In this document: positions 1 to 5,504 of the stretch, in pieces
Numbering within the stretch: the stretch's first letter is position 1
How the letters are laid out: each line of letters opens with the position of its first letter
Assembly: GCA_910585795.1 (NCBI GenBank)
Contig: CAJUFV010000216.1
Location: forward strand, 1-5,504
DNA: 5,504 nucleotides
Direction: 5' to 3'
DNA from: an uncultured Clostridia bacterium
GTDB taxonomy: Bacteria > Bacillota > Clostridia > UBA1381
Notes under the pieces: model-generated
What the model was told of the DNA's origin: nothing
Database searches by the model: none
Seen by the model: the letters and a program-made list of their open reading frames with translations, nothing else
Position numbers and translations under genes: made by a program

Positions 1-105
1 TTATCGAAAGACCATGAAGGTTTATCGAAAGACCATGAAGGTTTATCGAAAGACCATGAAGGTTTATCGAAAGACCATGAAGGTTTATCAAGAACTATAT
101 CAGAG
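1..105 (+). repeat. Four perfect tandem 21-bp repeats plus one degenerate unit
   Basis: Units begin at 1, 22, 43 and 64. Each starts TTATCGAAAG and ends CATGAAGGT, and all four are identical at every base, including synonymous positions. A fifth unit at 85-105 keeps only the first bases and then diverges. The unit length is a multiple of three and encodes LSKDHEG in the frame of the surrounding gene. Copies may continue upstream of the window. Identity at silent sites points to recent slippage or unequal recombination, so copy number probably varies between strains. Confidence 0.95.
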
Positions 106-375
106 AAACATCAAAATTTAAAAGAGCAGCAAATACGTATAGAAAACAGTGTTTCAATATTAGTGGATAAGGCAAAGGATGAAGAATATAAAAATAAAGA
201 GTTATCAAAAGACGTAAAAAGAGTAAAAAGTTCTATTCGTGAGATGACGGCTATTTTAGACGAATATGATAAAATTCAGCAGGATTATAAAATGCTTTTT
301 GAAGAAAATCAAAAATTAAAAAAGCAATTAAAACAATATAAACAAAAAGAATATGAAGAAGAAATGGAGCTTTAA
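1..375 (+). CDS. C-terminal part of a heptad-repeat / coiled-coil protein (5' end outside window)
   Basis: The frame is open from base 1 to the TAA at 373-375, giving 124 visible residues. The GTG at 163 is only an internal valine: no ribosome site precedes it and the frame continues upstream, so the real start is outside the window. Residues 1-28 are four identical copies of LSKDHEG, followed by a diverged copy (LSRTISE). The rest is highly charged and Lys/Glu-rich. Its tail (about residues 88-117) has Leu/Ile/Tyr at heptad spacing (ILDEYDKI, DYKMLFEENQKLKKQL) typical of a coiled coil. No signal peptide, membrane segment or catalytic motif is visible. Such tails occur in many unrelated proteins, including C-termini of mobilisation proteins, and I do not recognise the family. 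The reading frame is secure; the function is unknown. Confidence 0.8.
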   Translation, partial: LSKDHEGLSKDHEGLSKDHEGLSKDHEGLSRTISEKHQNLKEQQIRIENSVSILVDKAKDEEYKNKELSKDVKRVKSSIREMTAILDEYDKIQQDYKMLFEENQKLKKQLKQYKQKEYEEEMEL

Positions 376-388
376 TAGCTCCTTTTTT
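366..388 (+). terminator. Intrinsic terminator overlapping the stop codon of the first gene
   Basis: GGAGCT (366-371) pairs perfectly with AGCTCC (377-382) around a 5-nt loop and is followed at once by six T (383-388). The left arm lies in the last codons and the loop contains the TAA stop, so translating ribosomes would cover the hairpin. The ribosome site of the next gene begins about 10 nt after the T tract. Confidence 0.8.
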
Positions 389-414
389 AGTACAGAAAAG
401 GAGAGGATAGAAAA

Positions 415-2640
415 ATGAAGAGTAGAGCAAAAGGAATAGCAAACAGCAATGCGGTCATTATGATAATTGCCGTTATATCAGCTATGTTTGCGTTTGTGGT
501 GTCAGGTCATGCGGTAAGAGCCGGCGAGCTTGACGGATATACCACAGTGGACTGGTCATGGAACAGGGATGTAGAAACAACAGACAGTAATTCTGTAATT
601 GTCGGCGGTAATATTGTTTTCTGGCGATATGTAAATAAAGAAAATCCTACAGCGAACGCCATATGGAAAAGTGCATATGGTGATGAGCTTAGTGATGAAG
701 ATGTTACATCTATATGGAACGGTGATTTTGGAGAAAAATACATACTGGCCAGTGCTGATGTAGACAGTATAGCGGATGAAAATATTCGTAATTATATAAA
801 AGAGCATGTTGATGAGGATGTGCCTGAGCTTAAATTGAAATTTGATATTGACTCAGATGTGCCGGGCGATACGAATCAGAAAAAGGCAGATAAACTATTT
901 AATGGAGATATAGGTTATCGTGTTTATCGTGATGGTGACTCCTGTAGAATTGAAATGAAATTCAGTCCGAAGTTTCGATTAAAGGAAGGCAACATTAAAG
1001 ATGAAAACAATCAACTTCCGTATATGCCTTATAAGCCGTTACCTAGAGCTTGTTATCCCTACAGTTCCGTACTTTTTTCTATGTGGGGCTTCGAGGGCGG
1101 CAGTGACGACCATTACGGCGCACTTGAAGTAATCGAGGGTAATGACCCTCGATATATTTACGGTAAGAGCTTCGGTTACGGAGATATATTAGAAAAGGGA
1201 AAAATCCCAAACAATATGGAATATCCAAATTTTGAAGCAGGGAAGATTAACGAGGAAGGCAACTGGGCAGGACAGGTTGAAGCTGATACTCTTGACAGTA
1301 ATTTAGTAAGGATAGGTCAGCAGTATAAATCGGCAGGAGATTTATGGTATTATTCATATGGAGGAGCTGTCGGATACAATTTCAAGTTCCCGTTTAAGGT
1401 GTCGCTAGCCGTTGATATAACCCCAAAGGTGACAAAGCGTATTATAAACTCTGCTACAGGTGACATAATATATTCAAATACAGATGTATTTGAAAAGGAT
1501 ACAGAAAGTAAAATGTATAGACTGGCTGATGATAACGGATATGCCATTATTGACAATAATCCTGATGCGGTTTATGTGTATGACCATTGTGAGATAAAGC
1601 GTGGCGATAATGAAGAATTGATAAATAAAGACACAGCCGCTTCTGTAAATATATCATTTAGAGATGATATTAAACATAAAATACTTGATATCTATGTCAA
1701 TCCGTTTCCTATTCAGTCGCAGCTTAAAATACGGTATGTAGACAAGGAAACAGGGGAAAATATTTCAGAGGACAGTATTCCGGGAAAACAGCTCATTGAG
1801 CCGGAGGATACGGATACAATTGAATATCATATAAAAGATATTTCTTGTAAGGGCATTGAAGATTATGTGATTGAGGATATGGGCGGAAATATTGAAACTA
1901 CAGTGAATAATCCTACCAATAAAGATGTAAGCGTTACAGTCACAGGAGCAAAGCCTATAAAGGTTCTAATAATACATCTTTATGATACTTGTGATGATAA
2001 TCCTGATGATTATGAGACTATACCAATTGACCCGTCTATCTGTGATAGTGATACAAGTACAATAACATGGCAGGAACAGATAAGTCACCGATATACTCGT
2101 AATGATTATACATATACCTGTTATCATACCTATACATATCGAGCCAAGTTAAATATTGATGATGTAGAATTATCTCCACTTATCATAAAAAGCGGATATG
2201 GTTTAGATGCCGATTTAAAAGTTAGTGTCAGCTGGCAGCAGATTGATGCAGAGAAAAGTACAGATGAGTGTCCAAGTAGTCTGGGCATAAGGGCTTGTGA
2301 GAATAGACCTACACCGCCTACGAAAGTAACGGCACGTTTAGGGTGGACTTCCAAGACCTTTGATGGACAATTTATTCAGGGAAGTATGGTAAACATGAAT
2401 AGAGTGTCAAGAACGAATACAACTGCATCATTTTCTGCACCTCATAATGATGTTGTGGGTGAAAACAAGCTTTATACTGACTTATGGTTAAGCGGTACAA
2501 AGGAACAGCCACGTAGACATAAAATAGCCTTTGATATTTATGGTGGTGGTGTAGATGGGACAGAATGGTGTACCACAGTGGAAAAAGTATTTACCGTAAA
2601 CGGCGATATGTATGAGGATGCAGGTACTACATCAACATAA
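415..2640 (+). CDS. Large exported protein of unknown family with two MucBP-like modules
   Basis: The ATG at 415 is preceded by AAGGAGAGG (398-406). The 741-residue product starts with a basic n-region (KSRAK), a hydrophobic stretch (about 13-30) and a likely signal peptidase site after VRA36. The mature part has ten Cys (177, 213, 392, 478, 526, 543, 569, 619, 628, 719), many acidic residues and many aromatic, strand-like segments. No second membrane segment, LPXTG motif, lipobox or choline/SLH repeat is seen, so it looks secreted or held by partners. Residues about 336-428 and 436-523 look like two related beta modules. They open with VTKRIINSATGDII and LKIRYVDKETGENI and close with HKILDIYV and IKVLIIHLY, resembling MucBP folds. 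A Tyr/Thr-alternating strand lies at 565-575. The N-terminal 300 and C-terminal 200 residues are unrecognised. Its position before a wall hydrolase suggests a surface component of a transfer or adhesion apparatus (inference). Confidence 0.85.
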   Translation: MKSRAKGIANSNAVIMIIAVISAMFAFVVSGHAVRAGELDGYTTVDWSWNRDVETTDSNSVIVGGNIVFWRYVNKENPTANAIWKSAYGDELSDEDVTSIWNGDFGEKYILASADVDSIADENIRNYIKEHVDEDVPELKLKFDIDSDVPGDTNQKKADKLFNGDIGYRVYRDGDSCRIEMKFSPKFRLKEGNIKDENNQLPYMPYKPLPRACYPYSSVLFSMWGFEGGSDDHYGALEVIEGNDPRYIYGKSFGYGDILEKGKIPNNMEYPNFEAGKINEEGNWAGQVEADTLDSNLVRIGQQYKSAGDLWYYSYGGAVGYNFKFPFKVSLAVDITPKVTKRIINSATGDIIYSNTDVFEKDTESKMYRLADDNGYAIIDNNPDAVYVYDHCEIKRGDNEELINKDTAASVNISFRDDIKHKILDIYVNPFPIQSQLKIRYVDKETGENISEDSIPGKQLIEPEDTDTIEYHIKDISCKGIEDYVIEDMGGNIETTVNNPTNKDVSVTVTGAKPIKVLIIHLYDTCDDNPDDYETIPIDPSICDSDTSTITWQEQISHRYTRNDYTYTCYHTYTYRAKLNIDDVELSPLIIKSGYGLDADLKVSVSWQQIDAEKSTDECPSSLGIRACENRPTPPTKVTARLGWTSKTFDGQFIQGSMVNMNRVSRTNTTASFSAPHNDVVGENKLYTDLWLSGTKEQPRRHKIAFDIYGGGVDGTEWCTTVEKVFTVNGDMYEDAGTTST
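1132..1153. repeat. Perfect 9-bp inverted repeat (hairpin) inside the exported-protein gene
   Basis: ATCGAGGGT (1132-1140) and ACCCTCGAT (1145-1153) are exact reverse complements separated by AATG. Five of the nine pairs are G-C. It encodes I-E-G-N-D-P-R in frame and has no U tract, so it is not a standard terminator. It could be a chance structure, an mRNA hairpin or a protein-binding site. Confidence 0.6.
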
Positions 2641-2663
2641 TAGAAAAGTAAATATTATTACAG

Positions 2664-2690
2664 AAAGAGCAGTTTTTTCTGCTCTTTTTG
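2664..2690 (+). terminator. Intrinsic terminator between the exported-protein and hydrolase genes
   Basis: AAAGAGCAG (2664-2672) pairs perfectly with CTGCTCTTT (2679-2687) around a loop of six T. The T run at 2685-2689 and the TTTT at 2691-2694 supply a U-rich tail. It lies 24 nt after the stop of the upstream gene and only about 30-45 nt before the hydrolase start. No convincing -35/-10 pair fits between it and that start. Confidence 0.85.
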
Positions 2691-2720
2691 TTTTACATAA
2701 AAATATGCACACGAAAGAAG

Positions 2721-4082
2721 GTGAAGGATATAGCAATAGACCCGAAAACGCTTGCTAAAATAGCACAAGTCGTAAAACAGAAGCTTGATGAATTAGCAGA
2801 CGATAGTAATGGAAATAATGCATTTATCGCCATTATAATAGCTATTGTACTTACAATAACAGTTGTTGTATTTCCCATATATGTAATATTAAATCCTCTG
2901 GAATCTTTAAGAATAGCAAGAGGTGATAGTGAAATAACAGAAGAATATTTGGGATACATAGCCGGAAAATATGAGACAGGCAGCTCAGACCCCGGCTTCA
3001 TTAGCTCAGGAGCCGGTGATTATGGCGGTGTGTCATATGGCATTCCTCAGTTTCCTACAAATGGCAGCATGGCAAAAAGATTTACAAATTGGCTTGTGAC
3101 ACAGGATACAGAATTAGGTACTTTGTTTGAAGGTTTGAAACCGAATACACCGGAATTTAATGCTGCGTGGAAGAAAGCTGTAGAAATAAATAAAAGTAAA
3201 TTTGCGTCTTATCAGATAGCGTATTCACATCAAGTTGATGTTGTACCGCTTGTAGATAAATGCCTTAGAGAACTGAATATAGATTTTAACCGTTCGAGAT
3301 GTTTGCAAGAACTTATTATATCTACAGGACAGCAGTATGGCCCGGGCACGTCAGTTATAAGAGGCTCTGGGGTTTCTGCAGATATGGATGATGCGACAAT
3401 AATTAGAACTATATATGCATATAAACGCAATTCTGTCGGTTCGTATTTTTCGGGTTCGAGCGGTGATATTCGAAATAGTTTACGTACGGGTAGGTTTGTT
3501 AATGAAGAGCAAGATTTATTACAGCTTGTTGGTCAACCTCCGCTAGGTATAATTGGTGAAGATGAGAGTATGGGAGCGAGTACAGGATATAATCTAGCAC
3601 GCGACCCCGGATATGCTGCATTGAAACAGTTTCTACTATCATGGGCATTTAATGGAGATGATATAGTAGAAAATAAAGGAGGTGCAGGCGGTGAATTAGT
3701 AATAGGAGATGCAGATGGAATAGTAAGTGGTGCACAGGAGTTTCTTGGAGTGCCATATATATGGGGAGGAGCTTCTCCATCCGGATTTGACTGTAGTGGA
3801 CTGGTTCAGTATGTGTTTAATCAAAAAGGAATACATGTTCACAGAACATCACAGGAACAATTCAGATATGACGGACAATCAGTAAGTAAAGAAGAATTAA
3901 AATCCGGTGACCTTGTATTTTTTGATACGGCTGGAAGTGGTGAAGCTACGCATGTGGGTATATATGCCGGAAATAATATAATGATACATGCTCCGCATAC
4001 CGGAGATGTAGTAAAATACACAGATATTACTGGAAGTTATTATGTGTCACACTATCTTGGGGCAAAACGAATAATTAGATAA
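2721..4082 (+). CDS. Membrane-anchored bifunctional peptidoglycan hydrolase: lysozyme-like domain + NlpC/P60 (CwlT/Orf14/TcpG-type)
   Basis: Numbered from GTG 2721 the product has 453 residues. Residues 34-57 form one membrane segment, with the bulk outside. About residues 71-260 form a lysozyme-like domain with a probable catalytic Glu85 in KYETGSSDPG and the signature GGVSYGIPQF (102-111). Residues about 327-453 are a clear NlpC/P60 endopeptidase, with Cys358 in GFDCSGLVQYVF, His411 in THVGIYAG and His423 in MIHAPH, cutting wall stem peptides. A glycine-rich linker separates the domains. CwlT, Orf14 and TcpG share this plan and open the wall for the conjugation channel. Start choice: TTG 2688 lies in the terminator tail, and GTG 2721 is the first ordinary start after it but lacks a spaced ribosome site. 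ATA 2736 has one and would give a 448-residue protein beginning (M)DPKTL. The AAGGAGGT site of the next gene overlaps the TAA stop. Confidence 0.9.
   Translation: MKDIAIDPKTLAKIAQVVKQKLDELADDSNGNNAFIAIIIAIVLTITVVVFPIYVILNPLESLRIARGDSEITEEYLGYIAGKYETGSSDPGFISSGAGDYGGVSYGIPQFPTNGSMAKRFTNWLVTQDTELGTLFEGLKPNTPEFNAAWKKAVEINKSKFASYQIAYSHQVDVVPLVDKCLRELNIDFNRSRCLQELIISTGQQYGPGTSVIRGSGVSADMDDATIIRTIYAYKRNSVGSYFSGSSGDIRNSLRTGRFVNEEQDLLQLVGQPPLGIIGEDESMGASTGYNLARDPGYAALKQFLLSWAFNGDDIVENKGGAGGELVIGDADGIVSGAQEFLGVPYIWGGASPSGFDCSGLVQYVFNQKGIHVHRTSQEQFRYDGQSVSKEELKSGDLVFFDTAGSGEATHVGIYAGNNIMIHAPHTGDVVKYTDITGSYYVSHYLGAKRIIR
2723..2738 (+). promoter_or_regulatory. Ribosome site GAAGGA placed for an ATA start codon
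   Basis: GAAGGA (2723-2728) lies 7 nt before ATA 2736-2738, which is in frame with the hydrolase and begins (I/M)DPKTLAK. An overlapping AAGGTGA (2718-2724) also matches the anti-SD and lies upstream of ATA. For GTG 2721 the only purine-rich run (GAAAGAAG, 2713-2720) abuts the codon and leaves no spacing. The site therefore favours ATA as the initiation codon. From memory, many related element proteins begin MDP. Confidence 0.5.
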
Positions 4083-4088
4083 GGAGGT
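4081..4088 (+). promoter_or_regulatory. Consensus ribosome binding site overlapping the hydrolase stop
   Basis: AAGGAGGT shares its first two bases with the hydrolase TAA stop and lies 8 nt before ATG 4097. This arrangement favours coupled translation of the hydrolase and the small membrane protein. Confidence 0.85.
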
Positions 4089-4096
4089 TAACTATT

Positions 4097-4399
4097 ATGG
4101 AAGAGAAAAAGAAAAATGTATTTGAATTATTGATTTTTGCAGTTATTCTACTTGCAGTAATTATATATTACGGTGTAAATAAGAGTGGGAATAAAAATAG
4201 TAATAATATTGATGAAAATGTAAAAGCAGAGCAAACAATTTCCCCAGAGACTACCGGCAATACTCAAATATCGCCTAATGAAACATTGATGCCTGATATG
4301 ACAGGAAATATGAGCATGCCCGAAGCTCAAACAAGTAATGGTGGAGCAATATCAGCAAAATCTAACGAATATCATAGTGAGACAGAAGAAGGAGAGTAA
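4097..4399 (+). CDS. Small single-pass membrane protein, 100 residues, unknown function
   Basis: The ATG at 4097 has a near-perfect ribosome site 8 nt upstream. The N-terminus MEEKKKN is charged, and residues 8-26 (VFELLIFAVILLAVIIYYG) form one membrane segment. By the positive-inside rule the short basic end is cytoplasmic, so the remaining roughly 74 residues lie outside. That tail is hydrophilic and rich in Asn, Ser, Thr, Glu and Met-Pro pairs (LMPDMTGNMSMPE). It has no Cys and no recognisable domain, so it is probably disordered. There is no signal peptidase or lipoprotein motif, so the segment is likely a retained anchor. The gene sits between the hydrolase and the CpaE-like gene with gaps of 14 and 5 nt, which suggests a subunit or adaptor of the same envelope machine. 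Coding status is well supported; the role is inference. Confidence 0.8.
   Translation: MEEKKKNVFELLIFAVILLAVIIYYGVNKSGNKNSNNIDENVKAEQTISPETTGNTQISPNETLMPDMTGNMSMPEAQTSNGGAISAKSNEYHSETEEGE
4391..4396 (+). promoter_or_regulatory. Ribosome site setting the GTG start of the CpaE-like gene
   Basis: GGAGAG lies within the last two sense codons of the small membrane protein, 8 nt before GTG 4405. No ATG is in frame until residue 59, so this site identifies GTG 4405 as the start and implies translational coupling with the gene upstream. Confidence 0.75.
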
Positions 4400-4404
4400 T
4401 AAAA

Positions 4405-5504
4405 GTGATACAGATTTTACATTATTACTGCAAGCCGCGCAGAGCAGATATTTTAAATAACATAACATATAATTGCGGCATATCTTGTCAGATACAAACA
4501 GACTATTTAGATATAGCTGATATAGTAAAAGAATTAAATAATAAAAACCATATAGACTGTATTGCAATTGATGAGGATATGTTTGGAATTATGACAGAAG
4601 CAGAAGATATAGTTTCTAAACTAGAAGTGTTAAAGTTTGTATGTGAAGATACTCAAATTTTAATTATTGCACTTGACCGCTTTTCTGATGATGAAATTAT
4701 AACTGCTATTCGTCAAAGTGAAATGGCGGACTGTATTATTACAAAAGAAATGACAGAACAATTTGACAGCATTGTAAAACAATATTTTGATGGAAAGCTA
4801 AATCAAAATTATCAGGAAACAGATGTTGATGGCATATCTAATGTCGCTGTTTCTGCGAATATCCAAGACACATTTTTGCATGATGATGGCATAGGAACTG
4901 CTGAGCTAAATGAGAATAGCACTGATGAAGCAAAAAGTGAAGAAGCTGACATTGTGCAAAAAAATATAACTGCAGCTCTTACTCCGGAAAACGATGAGCA
5001 GACAAAGGCGGATGATATCAATAAAATAAAGCCGAAACAAGAAACTGACAGTTTTATTCCTGATAGAATGATTACTGTTGGAATATGTGGATTGCAACCG
5101 CACATTGGTGTAACACATCATGCGTTAGCTATGACAAAAGCCCTATCGCAAAGATATAAGCATGTATGTTATAAGGAACACAACGAGCATGATGCATATC
5201 ATATTTTACAGACTAGTAGCCTTGCCAGAGAAAAGCAAGGATATATAAATATTATGGGTGTTGATATATTCGACAAGAAGGAAACTGTTGACACTAACAA
5301 GTATAATGTTTGCATAATGGATTTTGGATATATATATGAGTGTAGAGAAGATGATTTTTTTAATACAGATATCCCGGTGATAATTGCAGGGGCTAAGGAT
5401 TGGGAAATTCAAAATTTCATAGGAGCATATCAATCTGGTACACTTGACAAAGCGAATATAATTATTAATTTTTTCCCACAAAAGGAGCAAAGTGATTTTA
5501 AAAA
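4405..5504 (+). CDS. CpaE/ParA-like protein: receiver-like N-domain, acidic linker, degenerate P-loop ATPase domain (3' end outside window)
   Basis: From GTG 4405 the frame has no stop to the window edge, giving 366 codons plus two bases. Residues 1-128 look like a receiver fold: strand 1 (IQILHYY), strand 3 with Asp56 (DCIAIDEDMF), strand 4 (TQILIIAL) and strand 5 with Lys114 (DCIITKE). The acidic pair needed after strand 1 is missing, so phosphorylation is doubtful. Residues about 130-220 are an acidic, probably disordered linker. From 221 a MinD/ParA-like domain begins. MITVGICGLQPHIGVTHHA (222-240) sits where the Walker A motif belongs, and YNVCIMDFG (300-308) resembles Walker B with Asp306. 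Aligned to KGGVGKTT, both lysines are replaced (Gln231 and Val236). CpaE/TadZ proteins share this plan and localise Tad pilus machinery at the membrane. A role in an envelope complex here is inferred, and the C-terminal part is unseen. Confidence 0.85.
   Translation, partial: MIQILHYYCKPRRADILNNITYNCGISCQIQTDYLDIADIVKELNNKNHIDCIAIDEDMFGIMTEAEDIVSKLEVLKFVCEDTQILIIALDRFSDDEIITAIRQSEMADCIITKEMTEQFDSIVKQYFDGKLNQNYQETDVDGISNVAVSANIQDTFLHDDGIGTAELNENSTDEAKSEEADIVQKNITAALTPENDEQTKADDINKIKPKQETDSFIPDRMITVGICGLQPHIGVTHHALAMTKALSQRYKHVCYKEHNEHDAYHILQTSSLAREKQGYINIMGVDIFDKKETVDTNKYNVCIMDFGYIYECREDDFFNTDIPVIIAGAKDWEIQNFIGAYQSGTLDKANIIINFFPQKEQSDFK

Noticed and set aside
1..105. CRISPR array
   Set aside because: The repeats are head-to-tail with no spacers and encode an in-frame heptapeptide.
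14..121. Small ORF in the second frame across the repeats (ATG 14 to TAA 119-121)
   Set aside because: It is open only because the repeat unit is a multiple of three without a stop in that frame. There is no ribosome site, and the main frame continues past it.
163..375. Separate 70-residue gene starting at GTG 163
   Set aside because: No ribosome site precedes it and the same frame is open to base 1, so it is the tail of a longer gene.
507..2354. Minus-strand ORFs inside the exported-protein gene
   Set aside because: They are short, overlap one another and lie wholly within a long + strand gene with good signals.
2688..2720. TTG 2688 as the hydrolase start
   Set aside because: It lies in the T tract of the terminator and has no ribosome site, and the extra residues form no recognisable domain.
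2705..2758. 17-residue leader ORF from ATG 2705
   Set aside because: It has no ribosome site upstream and overlaps the hydrolase in another frame. Most likely chance.
3675..3693. Internal ribosome site AAAGGAGGTG that could launch the NlpC/P60 domain alone
   Set aside because: No in-frame ATG, GTG or TTG lies at a usable distance. The GTG at 3691 is out of frame and stops after two codons. The bases simply encode the Gly-rich linker.
4148..5490. Minus-strand ORFs opposite the small membrane protein and the CpaE-like gene (for example 4352-4567, 4812-5105, 5206-5490)
   Set aside because: They mirror well-supported + strand genes, and their hydrophobic, Cys/Ser/Phe-rich products are typical antisense shadows.

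Overview
The window reads as part of the transfer or cell-surface region of a conjugative or mobilisable element from a low-GC Gram-positive anaerobe. A Clostridia, probably Lachnospiraceae-like, source is my inference. It rests on the AT-rich codon use, strong AGGAGG-type ribosome sites, U-tailed hairpin terminators, and a membrane-anchored two-domain wall hydrolase like those of Gram-positive type IV secretion systems. No relaxase, VirD4, VirB4 or integrase lies inside the window, so the element type stays inferred. All genes are on the + strand and almost all of the sequence is coding.

Layout: (1) 1-375 is the 3' end of a coiled-coil protein whose visible part begins with four identical 21-bp (7-codon) repeats. 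A terminator hairpin overlaps its stop codon. (2) 415-2640 encodes a 741-residue exported protein with no family I can name. It has a signal peptide, ten cysteines and two tandem MucBP-like beta modules. (3) A second terminator at 2664-2690 sits directly in front of the next gene. (4) About 2721 (or 2736) to 4082 encodes a membrane-anchored peptidoglycan hydrolase with a lysozyme-like domain followed by an NlpC/P60 peptidase. It is the functional equivalent of CwlT of ICEBs1, Orf14 of Tn916 and TcpG of pCW3. Its best-fitting start is an ATA codon. (5) 4097-4399 encodes a 100-residue single-pass membrane protein. (6) From GTG 4405 a frame stays open to the end of the window. It encodes a CpaE/ParA-like protein with a receiver-like N-domain, an acidic linker and an ATPase-like domain whose P-loop has lost its lysines.

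How they may work together: the hydrolase would open the wall for an envelope-spanning machine, and the small membrane protein is co-translated between it and the CpaE-like protein. The CpaE-like protein could position or regulate the machine at the membrane, as CpaE/TadZ does for Tad pili. The 741-residue protein would sit outside the cell. The last three genes are tightly spaced (14 and 5 nt gaps) and form one operon. Terminators lie immediately before genes 2 and 3 with no room for a promoter after them, which suggests readthrough or antitermination control.
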